Positions 13,899-21,185 of a stretch of 28,299 bases of DNA are shown here, piece by piece. Source of the stretch: DATKDU01 sp035512595. Lineage in GTDB: Bacteria; Planctomycetota; Planctomycetia; Pirellulales; Pirellulaceae. The DNA lies in the NCBI GenBank assembly GCA_035512595.1, contig DATKDU010000257.1:1-28299 (forward strand), read 5' to 3'. The notes beneath the pieces were generated by a model. The model made no database searches. It saw only the letters and a list, made by a program, of their open reading frames with translations, and was not told the origin of the DNA. How positions within the stretch are numbered: position 1 is the first letter of the stretch; the number at the start of each line of letters is the position of its first letter. Position numbers and translations under genes: made by a program.

Positions 13899-16786
13899 TG
13901 GATCCTGGACCTTTTCTATCGACGCTGCTCGGCTGGGCCGTGGTTTTGCCGCTGCTTTCGTTTGCGGTGATCTTGGTTTTTGCCAAGTGGCTGGGGCGCT
14001 CGGCAGGGCACGTCGCCATCGCGGCGATCGGCGGGGCCTGCCTGCTGTCGTTCGTGTCGCTGTTCGTCTGGCTGGGAAGCAACTGGCCCCCCGCTCCGCA
14101 TCACCATCATGCAGACGCCGGGCACCACGAAGCGGATGACCACGGCCAGGGGGACCATCACGAGAAAGAAAAGGCCGAGTCGGGCGAGCACAAGACGGGA
14201 GCCGACTGGCGAGCGCCGGCCGGAACGTCGTTCGTCGCTCACCTGCTCAAGGCCGAGACGAAGAGCGTGCATCCCGAGACAGCCGAGTCAACTGCCGCCG
14301 AGTCCCAGCGCGGCCCCTATGCGGGCGAGTATTACGCCCTGGGGAAATTCGGCGACCTGCGGCTGAACATCAGCTATTACATCGACTCGCTGACCGTGTG
14401 CATGTTCTGCATGGTGACGCTGATCGCCACGCTGATCCATATCTACGCCACCGGCTACATGCACGATGAGCTGCACGACATCACCGACCACGAGGTGACG
14501 CTTGCAGGCGGCGAAGAGCTGCACCGCCCCGGCCGCTATCCCCGGTTCTTCCAGTACCTGTCGCTGTTCTGCTTCAGCATGCTCGGGCTGGTCCTGGCGG
14601 GGAACATCGCCATGGTGTTCGTCTTCTGGGAGCTGGTCGGCATCTGCTCCTACTTCCTGATCGGCTTTTACATCGAGCGCAAAACCGCCACAGACGCCGG
14701 CAACAAGGCGTTCATCGTCAATCGCGTCGGCGATTTTGGCATGATCATCGGCCTGATGGCCATCTGGTCCAGCGTCGGCACGTTTTCGTTCGGCCACTAC
14801 ACGGTCGAGAATGCTGACGGCGAAGAGCCTTACCAGGTCGTCAGCCTGTTTGACGAAGTAACCCGCGTGGCCGTCGCCGACGCTGCCGGAAACGAGACCT
14901 TCAAGGTCGTTCCGCCGGCCGGAATGGCGATCGCCGGTTCGCCGGAGAAAGTCGCGACGATCATCGATGAGTACCGCTTTCCCGGCGGCATCGACGCGGC
15001 CAGGTCGGAAATTGCGTCGCAGTCGCGGCAGTGGCAGATGGACGGGGCGGGTTACTGGCTCCTGGTTGTAGGCGGCATTGGCATCTTCTGCGGCTGCGTC
15101 GGCAAAAGCGCGCAGTTTCCGCTGCACGTCTGGCTTCCCGATGCGATGGAAGGGCCGACGCCGGTCTCGGCGCTCGTTCACTCAGCAACGATGGTGGCCG
15201 CCGGCGTTTACCTGGCCGGCCGGTTCTATCCGTTTTTTGTGCCCGAAGTGCTCTTGGTGATTGCCATCGTCGGCGCGATCACGCTTTTTTTAGCCGCTTC
15301 GATCGCCCTGACCGCGGTCGATATCAAGCGGGTGCTGGCCTACTCCACGGTCAGCCAGCTCGGCTACATGATGCTCTCGATCGGCCTGGGGGGCTGGGCG
15401 GCCGGCATGATGCACCTGATTACGCACGCCTTCTTCAAGAGCCTGCTGTTCATGTGCTCCGGCTCGGTGATCCACGCCGTACACACCAACGACATGCGGC
15501 ACATGGGTGGGCTGCTCAAGAAAATGCCGGTGACGGCCATTACGATGCTCATCGGCTGCCTGGCGATTGCCGGCGTCGGCGTGCCCTTTCTGATCGGCTT
15601 TTCCGGGTATTACTCGAAGGACCACATCCTCGAGCAGGGTTACCTATTCAGCCTGCAAAGCGGCAGTCCGTATGCGGCCATTTTCTTCGCGGTCGCTGCC
15701 GGCGGCGCGGCGATGACCGCGTTCTACATGTTCCGCCTGTGGTATTTGACCTTCGTCGGCAAGCCGCGCGACCAGGATCGTTACGACCACGCCCACGAAT
15801 CGCCGCCGTCGATGTATATGCCGCTGGTGATCCTGGCGGTGTTTGCGATCGCGGTGGCCTGGGACTGGACGATGATCGGGTATGCCCTGTTTGCCGGGGC
15901 GTTCTTTATCGCCAAGGGATGGACAGACGGCTGGTTCAAGTCAGGAGCCAGGGGTCAGGAGCCGGGAGCCAGTGGCCACGAGCCAGAACATGCCCACGAC
16001 GCGCACGCTACCACTCACCACTCACCACTCACCACTCACCACGCCCACCACGGCCCGACGTTGACCCTGACGCCCGGGTGGGTGGTGACGATGCTGGTGG
16101 TGACGATCCTCGCCGGTTGGTTGGTCCAGGCAACTGGGCGCGAAAGAATTGAAAACATTCAAATCGCCGGCAATCGTCTCAGCAATCTCACCCTCGCGCA
16201 GCTCTTGGAAGATTCGCGGCCCGAAAGCACGCTGGGGAGCGTCGCGGCCAGTTGGATGGCCTGGAAGTGGCCGAGCGAGCTGGCAAGCCACGCCGAGAAT
16301 ATCGTCCGCCCGGTCACGCTGCTGGCCACCGGCACCTGGCTGTTCGGCATCACGCTCGCCTCGCTGATGTACTTCCTCGGCTACTTGAATCCGGCCGAGG
16401 TCCGCCGCCAGTTTGGCCCGCTCTACAACCTGCTGTGGAATAAATGGTACTTCGACGAGCTGTACGACTTTGTTTTCGTGAAGCCGACGCACGTCATCAG
16501 CCGCTTTGTGTCGGGCATCGACAAGCGGTGGATCGACGGGCTGATTGACTTGATTGCGGCGGTGACCGTGTGGATCGGCCGCAAGTGGGACCTGATCGTC
16601 GATCGAGGGATCGTCGATTTCGCCGCCAACCTGCTGGCCGGCTGGACCTATTCGACCGGCCTGTCCCTGCGGGCGATTCAGACCGGCCGCATTCGGCAGT
16701 ACGCCATGTTCATCGTCCTGGGGGCGATCGGCGTGTTTGTGTTCATTTACATTTTCCTGCTCCCCGCCTTGGCGTCGGGGCGGTGA
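13898..16786 (+). CDS. nuoL: NADH-quinone oxidoreductase subunit L with long polar insertions
   Basis: Distal antiporter-like proton-pumping subunit. Key residues are present: E245 in FWELVGICSYF, K403 in VGKSAQFPLHVWLPDAMEGPTPVSALVHSATM, and K514 in HAFFKSLLFMCSGSVIHA. The C-terminal lateral helix region is visible (WNKWYFDELYDFVFVKP). At 962 residues it is about 350 longer than E. coli NuoL. Three inserts account for this: a His/Asp/Glu-rich loop at about 68-150, a polar loop at about 301-382, and a Gly/His-rich loop at about 682-722. The last is encoded by repeats (GGAGCC-type at 15941-15975, ACTCACC-type at 16013-16040). The stop codon lies in an inverted copy of the ACTCACC repeat. Confidence 0.95.
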   Translation: MDPGPFLSTLLGWAVVLPLLSFAVILVFAKWLGRSAGHVAIAAIGGACLLSFVSLFVWLGSNWPPAPHHHHADAGHHEADDHGQGDHHEKEKAESGEHKTGADWRAPAGTSFVAHLLKAETKSVHPETAESTAAESQRGPYAGEYYALGKFGDLRLNISYYIDSLTVCMFCMVTLIATLIHIYATGYMHDELHDITDHEVTLAGGEELHRPGRYPRFFQYLSLFCFSMLGLVLAGNIAMVFVFWELVGICSYFLIGFYIERKTATDAGNKAFIVNRVGDFGMIIGLMAIWSSVGTFSFGHYTVENADGEEPYQVVSLFDEVTRVAVADAAGNETFKVVPPAGMAIAGSPEKVATIIDEYRFPGGIDAARSEIASQSRQWQMDGAGYWLLVVGGIGIFCGCVGKSAQFPLHVWLPDAMEGPTPVSALVHSATMVAAGVYLAGRFYPFFVPEVLLVIAIVGAITLFLAASIALTAVDIKRVLAYSTVSQLGYMMLSIGLGGWAAGMMHLITHAFFKSLLFMCSGSVIHAVHTNDMRHMGGLLKKMPVTAITMLIGCLAIAGVGVPFLIGFSGYYSKDHILEQGYLFSLQSGSPYAAIFFAVAAGGAAMTAFYMFRLWYLTFVGKPRDQDRYDHAHESPPSMYMPLVILAVFAIAVAWDWTMIGYALFAGAFFIAKGWTDGWFKSGARGQEPGASGHEPEHAHDAHATTHHSPLTTHHAHHGPTLTLTPGWVVTMLVVTILAGWLVQATGRERIENIQIAGNRLSNLTLAQLLEDSRPESTLGSVAASWMAWKWPSELASHAENIVRPVTLLATGTWLFGITLASLMYFLGYLNPAEVRRQFGPLYNLLWNKWYFDELYDFVFVKPTHVISRFVSGIDKRWIDGLIDLIAAVTVWIGRKWDLIVDRGIVDFAANLLAGWTYSTGLSLRAIQTGRIRQYAMFIVLGAIGVFVFIYIFLLPALASGR
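15941..15975. repeat. CAGGAGCC-type tandem repeat inside nuoL
   Basis: Three imperfect copies of a (TC)AGGAGCCAGG/GGGAGCCAG unit run head to tail in coding DNA and encode the Gly/Arg/Glu/Pro stretch SGARGQEPGASG. They directly precede the ACTCACC repeat in the same hydrophilic loop. Confidence 0.7.
16013..16040. repeat. four 7-bp ACTCACC units inside nuoL
   Basis: Four perfect ACTCACC units run head to tail; because 7 is not a multiple of 3, each unit is read in a different frame, giving TTHHSPLTTHH. The inverted sequence, GGTGAGT three times, occurs at 16782-16802 across the nuoL stop codon. Confidence 0.9.
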
Positions 16787-16802
16787 GTGGTGAGTGGTGA
16801 GT
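16782..16802. repeat. three GGTGAGT units overlapping the nuoL stop codon
   Basis: Perfect reverse complement of the ACTCACC units at 16013-16040. The TGA stop of nuoL (16784-16786) is part of the first unit, and the repeat fills most of the 56-nt gap before nuoM. Confidence 0.9.
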
Positions 16803-16842
16803 GGTGGTTTGAGTCCTGAAACTTTGAGAATTTCCGAACGTC

Positions 16843-18672
16843 ATGGATACTTCCGTTGCCATCCTCAGCTTGATTGTCTTTCTGCCGGCGCTGGCGGCAC
16901 TGCTGATCGCCTTCATCCCGTCGGACAAGGTGGATGTCATCCGCTGGGTGACGCTGGCCGCGACGGCACTGGTCCTGGTGCTATGCGTCTACGCATTTTT
17001 CAGCGACGCGCCGACGAAGTTCGACACGTCCGACGGAACGATGCAAAGCGTCTTCCAGGAGGACTGGATCCCGTCGTTCGACATCGAATACTACATGGGC
17101 GTGGACGGCATCAGCTTCCCGCTGGTGATGCTGACGGCACTGGTGAGCCTGCTCGCCATGGGAGCAAGCTGGTCGATCACCAAGTACGTCAAGGGGTACT
17201 GCATCCTGTTCTTGCTTTTGGAAACGGGCATGCTGGGAGTCTTTCTGGCGCTCGACTTCTTCCTGTTCTACGTCTTCTGGGAAGTGATGCTCCTGCCGAT
17301 GTATTTTCTCATTGGCGTTTGGGGCGGCCCGCGGAAGGAATACGCGGCCATCAAGTTCTTCCTCTATACCCTGCTCGGCTCGGTGCTGATGCTGATCGCC
17401 ATCCTGATGCTCTACTTCGCCAGCGACCTTACCGACCCGGCGCTAAAGGACCATCTAGCTCGCTGCCAGTTGAGCGCCGAAGTGTTGGAGAAAGCCGAAG
17501 CAGGGGTGCAGGCAAGGGAAGCCGGGCAAGCCAATGTTGCCCCCCTGCACACCTTCAACATCCTGGCCCTCCAGCAGATCGGCCAGCACACGACGCAGTT
17601 CGACGCCTTTGGAACGAAAGCGGATGGTTCGCCGCGCTTGTTCCTGGGCCAGGGCATGCAGTGGTGGGCGTTCGTCCTCTTGTTCATCGGCTTTGCGATC
17701 AAGGTGCCGAGCGTGCCGCTGCACACGTGGCTCCCCGACGCCCACGTCGAAGCCCCCACGCCGATCTCGATGATCCTGGCCGGCGTGCTCCTCAAAATGG
17801 GTGGCTACGGCATCATCCGCATTTGCTATCCGATCTGCCCGCACGGCGGCTTCGACCTGGCGTACGTCGTGTGCGCCATCGGCGTCGTCAGCATGGTCTA
17901 CGGTGCCTTCGCGGCCTTGGCACAGAAAGATTTCAAGCGGCTGGTGGCCTACAGCTCGGTCAGCCACATGGGCTACGTCGTGCTGGGCCTCGGCGTCTGG
18001 TCGGCGATGAAAGACACCGCCTACAACCCCGACTACTGGAACATGGGGATCCAGGGGGCCATGTTCCAGATGATCGGCCACGGCATCAGCTCGGCCGGCA
18101 TGTTCTTCATGGTCGGCGTCCTCTACGACCGGGTGCATCACCGCAACCTGGACGAGTTCGGCGGCCTGTTCGGCAAAATGCCGGTGTACACCGCCCTATC
18201 GATCGGGATTTTCTTCGCGGCACTGGGCCTGCCGGGATTGTGCGGCTTCCCGGGCGAAGTGTTCGTCGTGCTCTCCGTTTGGAAGTACAACATCCTGCTG
18301 GCGGTGATTTCCGCGGCGGTGGTGGTGCTCACGGCGGCATACATCCTGTGGACCATTCAGCGGGTCTACCTGGGAGCGGAATACAAAGGTCCGCACGGCG
18401 ATCACCTCACGCCGTCCAATGCCCGTGAGAACGCCATCGGCATCGTGCTCTTGTTCTTTGCAATTGCCTTCGGCGTGGCGCCGTACCACACAGTCCTCAA
18501 GTACATGGACAAGACGGTCGAGCGGCAAGTGAACGACCTCACCGTCTGGACGCAGGAGGTCAAGCAGCCGCTCCTCGACATCGAAGAAGAGAAGCGCCGG
18601 GCCGGCCAGACGGCGGTGACACAGGCGTCACTGCCAGCCCCACCCGCGGTCGCCAAACTGAATGACCAATGA
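16843..18672 (+). CDS. nuoM: NADH-quinone oxidoreductase subunit M
   Basis: Second antiporter-like proton-pumping subunit. The ion-path residues are present: E147 in FWEVMLLPMYFLIGVWGG, K287 in FAIKVPSVPLHTWLPDAHVEAPTPIS, and the later lysine region QKDFKRLVAYSSVSHMGYVVLG. The 609 residues hold about 14 hydrophobic helices. A polar insert at about 190-270 (ARCQLSAEVLEKAEAGVQAREAG and following) makes it about 100 longer than E. coli NuoM. The ATG at 16843 follows the GGTGAGT repeat. The final residues NDQ and the TGA are encoded by a copy of the AATGACC repeat that continues into the gap before nuoN. Confidence 0.96.
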   Translation: MDTSVAILSLIVFLPALAALLIAFIPSDKVDVIRWVTLAATALVLVLCVYAFFSDAPTKFDTSDGTMQSVFQEDWIPSFDIEYYMGVDGISFPLVMLTALVSLLAMGASWSITKYVKGYCILFLLLETGMLGVFLALDFFLFYVFWEVMLLPMYFLIGVWGGPRKEYAAIKFFLYTLLGSVLMLIAILMLYFASDLTDPALKDHLARCQLSAEVLEKAEAGVQAREAGQANVAPLHTFNILALQQIGQHTTQFDAFGTKADGSPRLFLGQGMQWWAFVLLFIGFAIKVPSVPLHTWLPDAHVEAPTPISMILAGVLLKMGGYGIIRICYPICPHGGFDLAYVVCAIGVVSMVYGAFAALAQKDFKRLVAYSSVSHMGYVVLGLGVWSAMKDTAYNPDYWNMGIQGAMFQMIGHGISSAGMFFMVGVLYDRVHHRNLDEFGGLFGKMPVYTALSIGIFFAALGLPGLCGFPGEVFVVLSVWKYNILLAVISAAVVVLTAAYILWTIQRVYLGAEYKGPHGDHLTPSNARENAIGIVLLFFAIAFGVAPYHTVLKYMDKTVERQVNDLTVWTQEVKQPLLDIEEEKRRAGQTAVTQASLPAPPAVAKLNDQ

Positions 18673-18747
18673 CCAAGCACCAATGACCCATGTCAAACAC
18701 CGATGACCAGCAGCCCATTGGTCATTGGGATTTGGTCATTGGTCATT
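18661..18747. repeat. inverted AATGACC repeat spanning the nuoM-nuoN junction
   Basis: AATGACCAATGACCAA (18661-18676) is the exact reverse complement of TTGGTCATTGGTCATT (18732-18747). Between them are further partial copies (CCAATGACCC, CGATGACC, TTGGTCATTGGG). The left arm carries the nuoM stop codon (18670-18672); the right arm ends 9 nt before the nuoN ATG I prefer (18756). Confidence 0.9.
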
Positions 18748-18755
18748 TCCCCAAC

Positions 18756-20615
18756 ATGAACCTGCACGACTTAGTCAGCCAGTTGATCGTGGACACCAAG
18801 GGAAGCCCCGCCGGGGGCATCTTCTCGGCCCCCACGCGCGACTCCAGCCTGTGGGCCTTCCTCCCCGAATTGATCCTCTGCGGCACCGTCCTGTTCATGC
18901 TGCTGGTGCGGCTGTTCCGCGGCGGCGATCGTTTTCACGCGGGATACATCGCCCTGGCCGGATCGCTGCTGGCGCTCTATTTCGCCGCTCCCTGGAGCAG
19001 TCTGACGGCAATCGTGAATGCCGAGGGAGCGACGGCGGCGGGCGCGGTCACGCGGATGGAAATCTTCACCGGCATGCTCGTTTACGATACGTTCTCGGTC
19101 TATCTCCGCAGCGTGCTGCTGTTGTTTGTGGTGCTGTTTGTCGTCTTCACGCGGATCAGCGGCATTCCCGACCGCGAGAGCGCGACCGACGTCTACACAC
19201 TGGTGCTCGGTGCGACGCTCGGCATGTGCCTGATGGCCACCGCCAACCACTTGCTGATGGTCTTCCTGGCGGTCGAAATGGCCAGCGTGCCGTCGTACGT
19301 CCTGGCAGGTCTGATGAAAGGGAAGCGCAAAGCCAGCGAGGCGGCGCTCAAATACTCGATCTACGGCGCGGGGACTGCCGGCGTGATGCTCTACGGCATC
19401 AGCCTGCTCGCCGGACTGCTGAACACGGCCCACCTGCCGACGATTGCCGTGCGGCTGGCCGAAAAGCTGCCACACATGGAAGGTGCCGAAGTGCTGGTGC
19501 TGGCGTTTGCCGCCCTGACCATCGGCGTGGGGCTGGCGTTCAAGCTGTCGGCAGTGCCGTTCCATTTCTGGTGCCCGGACGTGTTCGAGGGAGCGACGGC
19601 CGAGGTGAACGCGTTCTTGAGCGTGGCCTCGAAGGCGGCGGCACTGGGGCTGCTCCTCCGCGTTGTGCTGGGGATCAGCAGCATCTCGCCGGAAGGCGTT
19701 GAGCCGGGCGCGCGGACGATGGCGGCAATTGAGCAGGCGAGCGGGGGGCGTCAGCCCCCTGATGGCGACGCGACAATCAGGGGGCTGACGCCCCCCGCTC
19801 GCCTTGAGTTTGTGGCGCTTGTCGCGACGGCTCAGGAACCTGCGGCCGATGAACCTGGCGCTAGCGCCAAAACGCCTCAGGACGCACTGGCCCCGGTCCG
19901 CTCCTTCGCCGCCAAGCTGATCGCCTTCTTCGCCATCATCACCTGCACGTTCGGCAATCTGGCGGCTTACGGCCAGAACAACATTAAGCGGCTGCTGGCG
20001 TACTCCACCATCGCACATGCCGGCTACATGATGATGCCGGTGGCGGCGGCCGTGGCGCTGGTCGGCATCGACACGGCGGGAGCCCAGGCGGCAGTCGCCG
20101 CGCTGGCGATATACATTGCCGTCTATCTGTTCATGAACCTGGGAGCGTTCGCGGTCGTCGCCTTCCTCCGCAATGCCATGCGGAGCGAGGAGATTTCCGA
20201 TTACGCCGGGCTGTTCCGCCGCGCTCCGCTGACGGTAATCTGCTTCTCGATCATCCTGTTCAGCCTGATCGGCCTGCCGCCGCTGGCGGGATTCGTCGGC
20301 AAATTTGCGGCCTTCTTGGCGCTCGCGCAAGCGTGGCTGACCGTTCAGAATGCCGGCCAACCGGGCGGTTACCTGCTGCTCACGCTCGTGGTCGGCGGCC
20401 TGAATACGGCCGTGAGCCTGTTCTATTACCTCCGCGTGGTGAAGGTGATGACGATCGACGAAGAGCCGGCCGAGCGGCTGCCGCTGGCCTGGTCGGACGT
20501 TTCGCTGGCCGGCGCATTCTTGTGGCTGATTACGCTCCCCACCGCGGTCCTGATCGTCAACTGGAACGGGCTCTCGAACATGGCTCACGCGGCGGCTCGT
20601 TATTTGTTTTCCTAG
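18756..20615 (+). CDS. nuoN: NADH-quinone oxidoreductase subunit N carrying an in-frame palindromic insert
   Basis: Third antiporter-like proton-pumping subunit, about 619 residues. Family residues are visible: the Glu in FLAVEMASVPSYVLAG, the Lys in LKYSIYGAGTAGVMLYG and AFKLSAVPFHFWCPDVFEGA, and NIKRLLAYSTIAHAGYMMM. I prefer the ATG at 18756 because the in-frame ATG at 18690 would translate the AATGACC repeat (giving HWDLVIGHFP). Neither start has a good Shine-Dalgarno sequence. A polar loop at about 310-385, absent from E. coli NuoN, contains a 68-bp hairpin element (19736-19803) read in frame, and a GGCGCTAGCGCC palindrome. Flanking helices (AALGLLLRVVLG and LIAFFAIITCTFGNLAAYGQ) are intact, so the protein is likely functional. 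Confidence 0.94.
   Translation: MNLHDLVSQLIVDTKGSPAGGIFSAPTRDSSLWAFLPELILCGTVLFMLLVRLFRGGDRFHAGYIALAGSLLALYFAAPWSSLTAIVNAEGATAAGAVTRMEIFTGMLVYDTFSVYLRSVLLLFVVLFVVFTRISGIPDRESATDVYTLVLGATLGMCLMATANHLLMVFLAVEMASVPSYVLAGLMKGKRKASEAALKYSIYGAGTAGVMLYGISLLAGLLNTAHLPTIAVRLAEKLPHMEGAEVLVLAFAALTIGVGLAFKLSAVPFHFWCPDVFEGATAEVNAFLSVASKAAALGLLLRVVLGISSISPEGVEPGARTMAAIEQASGGRQPPDGDATIRGLTPPARLEFVALVATAQEPAADEPGASAKTPQDALAPVRSFAAKLIAFFAIITCTFGNLAAYGQNNIKRLLAYSTIAHAGYMMMPVAAAVALVGIDTAGAQAAVAALAIYIAVYLFMNLGAFAVVAFLRNAMRSEEISDYAGLFRRAPLTVICFSIILFSLIGLPPLAGFVGKFAAFLALAQAWLTVQNAGQPGGYLLLTLVVGGLNTAVSLFYYLRVVKVMTIDEEPAERLPLAWSDVSLAGAFLWLITLPTAVLIVNWNGLSNMAHAAARYLFS
19736..19803. repeat. 68-bp perfect hairpin element inside nuoN
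   Basis: The left arm (19736-19763, starting GGCGAGCGGGGGGCGTCAGC) and right arm (19776-19803, ending CTGACGCCCCCCGCTCGCC) are perfect 28-bp reverse complements around a 12-nt spacer. The left arm is identical to 6813-6840 and close to 1447-1474. It is open in the nuoN frame and encodes ASGGRQPPD, a short bridge, and IRGLTPPAR. Confidence 0.95.
19856..19869. repeat. TGGCGCTAGCGCCA palindrome inside nuoN
   Basis: A perfect 14-bp palindrome in the same non-conserved NuoN loop as the 68-bp hairpin, about 50 bp downstream. Its core also occurs in the dehydrogenase gene at 8270-8281. Confidence 0.55.
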
Positions 20616-20662
20616 GGCTGCCGGATGAACTCCCGATCCTGTCGCTGAATCTCGGACGCGCG

Positions 20663-21097
20663 ATGAACTCCTATTCCACGAACGAACTGCTGAACCGCCT
20701 CGTGGTGCTGCACGAGCGATCGCTGCCGCTGTACTTGAGCTACGCCGGCGCCGACCGGCTAGAGTCCAGTCCCAAGATTGCCGCCGTCATCCGCCAGATG
20801 GTGGAGGATCAGAAGCGGACGGTGGACCGGATCGCCACGCTGATTCTCGACAACGGCGGGCTGGTCGATCGGGGCGAATTCCCGATGAATTTCACCGGGT
20901 ACAACGACCTGTCGGTGAAGTTCCTGCTGCACAAGACCATCGAGCGGCAGGAGAAGACGATCGCCATGATCGAGAAGATCGCCGGCCTGCTGGCCACCGC
21001 CCCTTACGCCCAGGCGGCGGCCCGCGAGGCGCTGGGCGAGGCCAAGGGGCACCTGGAAAACCTTCAGGAAGCGGCGGGGGAACCGGCGGCGGCCTGA
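20663..21097 (+). CDS. small all-helical protein of unknown function
   Basis: A 144-residue soluble protein that follows nuoN by 47 nt on the same strand. The sequence suggests a bundle of four amphipathic helices: STNELLNRLVVLHERSLPLYLSYA, SPKIAAVIRQMVEDQKRTVDRIATLIL, FLLHKTIERQEKTIAMIEKIAGLL and AAAREALGEAKGHLENLQEAA, joined by the loop GLVDRGEFPMNFTGYNDLS. Layout and Glu/His content resemble ferritin-like or DUF2383-type bundles, but I cannot identify a canonical E-E-x-x-H metal site, so this is only a fold guess. The stop codon (21095-21097) abuts the ATTGCGG repeat. It may be the last gene of the nuo transcript or belong with tatD. Confidence 0.7.
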   Translation: MNSYSTNELLNRLVVLHERSLPLYLSYAGADRLESSPKIAAVIRQMVEDQKRTVDRIATLILDNGGLVDRGEFPMNFTGYNDLSVKFLLHKTIERQEKTIAMIEKIAGLLATAPYAQAAAREALGEAKGHLENLQEAAGEPAAA

Positions 21098-21185
21098 TTG
21101 CAGATTGCGGATTGCGGATTGCGGATTGGAGGCATGGCAGACGATGTCCGGACAATCCGCAATCCGCAATCCACAATCCGCAATC
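21096..21185. repeat. inverted ATTGCGG heptamer array at the start of tatD
   Basis: The left arm (about 21097-21129) has four ATTGCRG heptamers; the right arm (about 21152-21185) has four CCGCAAT/CCACAAT heptamers, so the whole can fold back on itself around a 22-nt loop. The left arm begins at the stop codon of the upstream gene and the right arm runs into the conserved tatD coding sequence. A related array lies at 24136-24206. Confidence 0.9.

Noticed and set aside
18690..18755. Upstream ATG start for NuoN adding 22 residues
   Set aside because: The added residues are a direct translation of the AATGACC/TTGGTCATT repeat, not family sequence.
18771..20588. 605-codon minus-strand open frame opposite nuoN
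   Set aside because: Shadow frame caused by strong third-position GC bias; the product is His/Gln/Arg-rich, without domains, while NuoN is unmistakable. The same holds for the long minus frames at 1322-3349, 10137-11999, 12251-13588 and 26630-27862.
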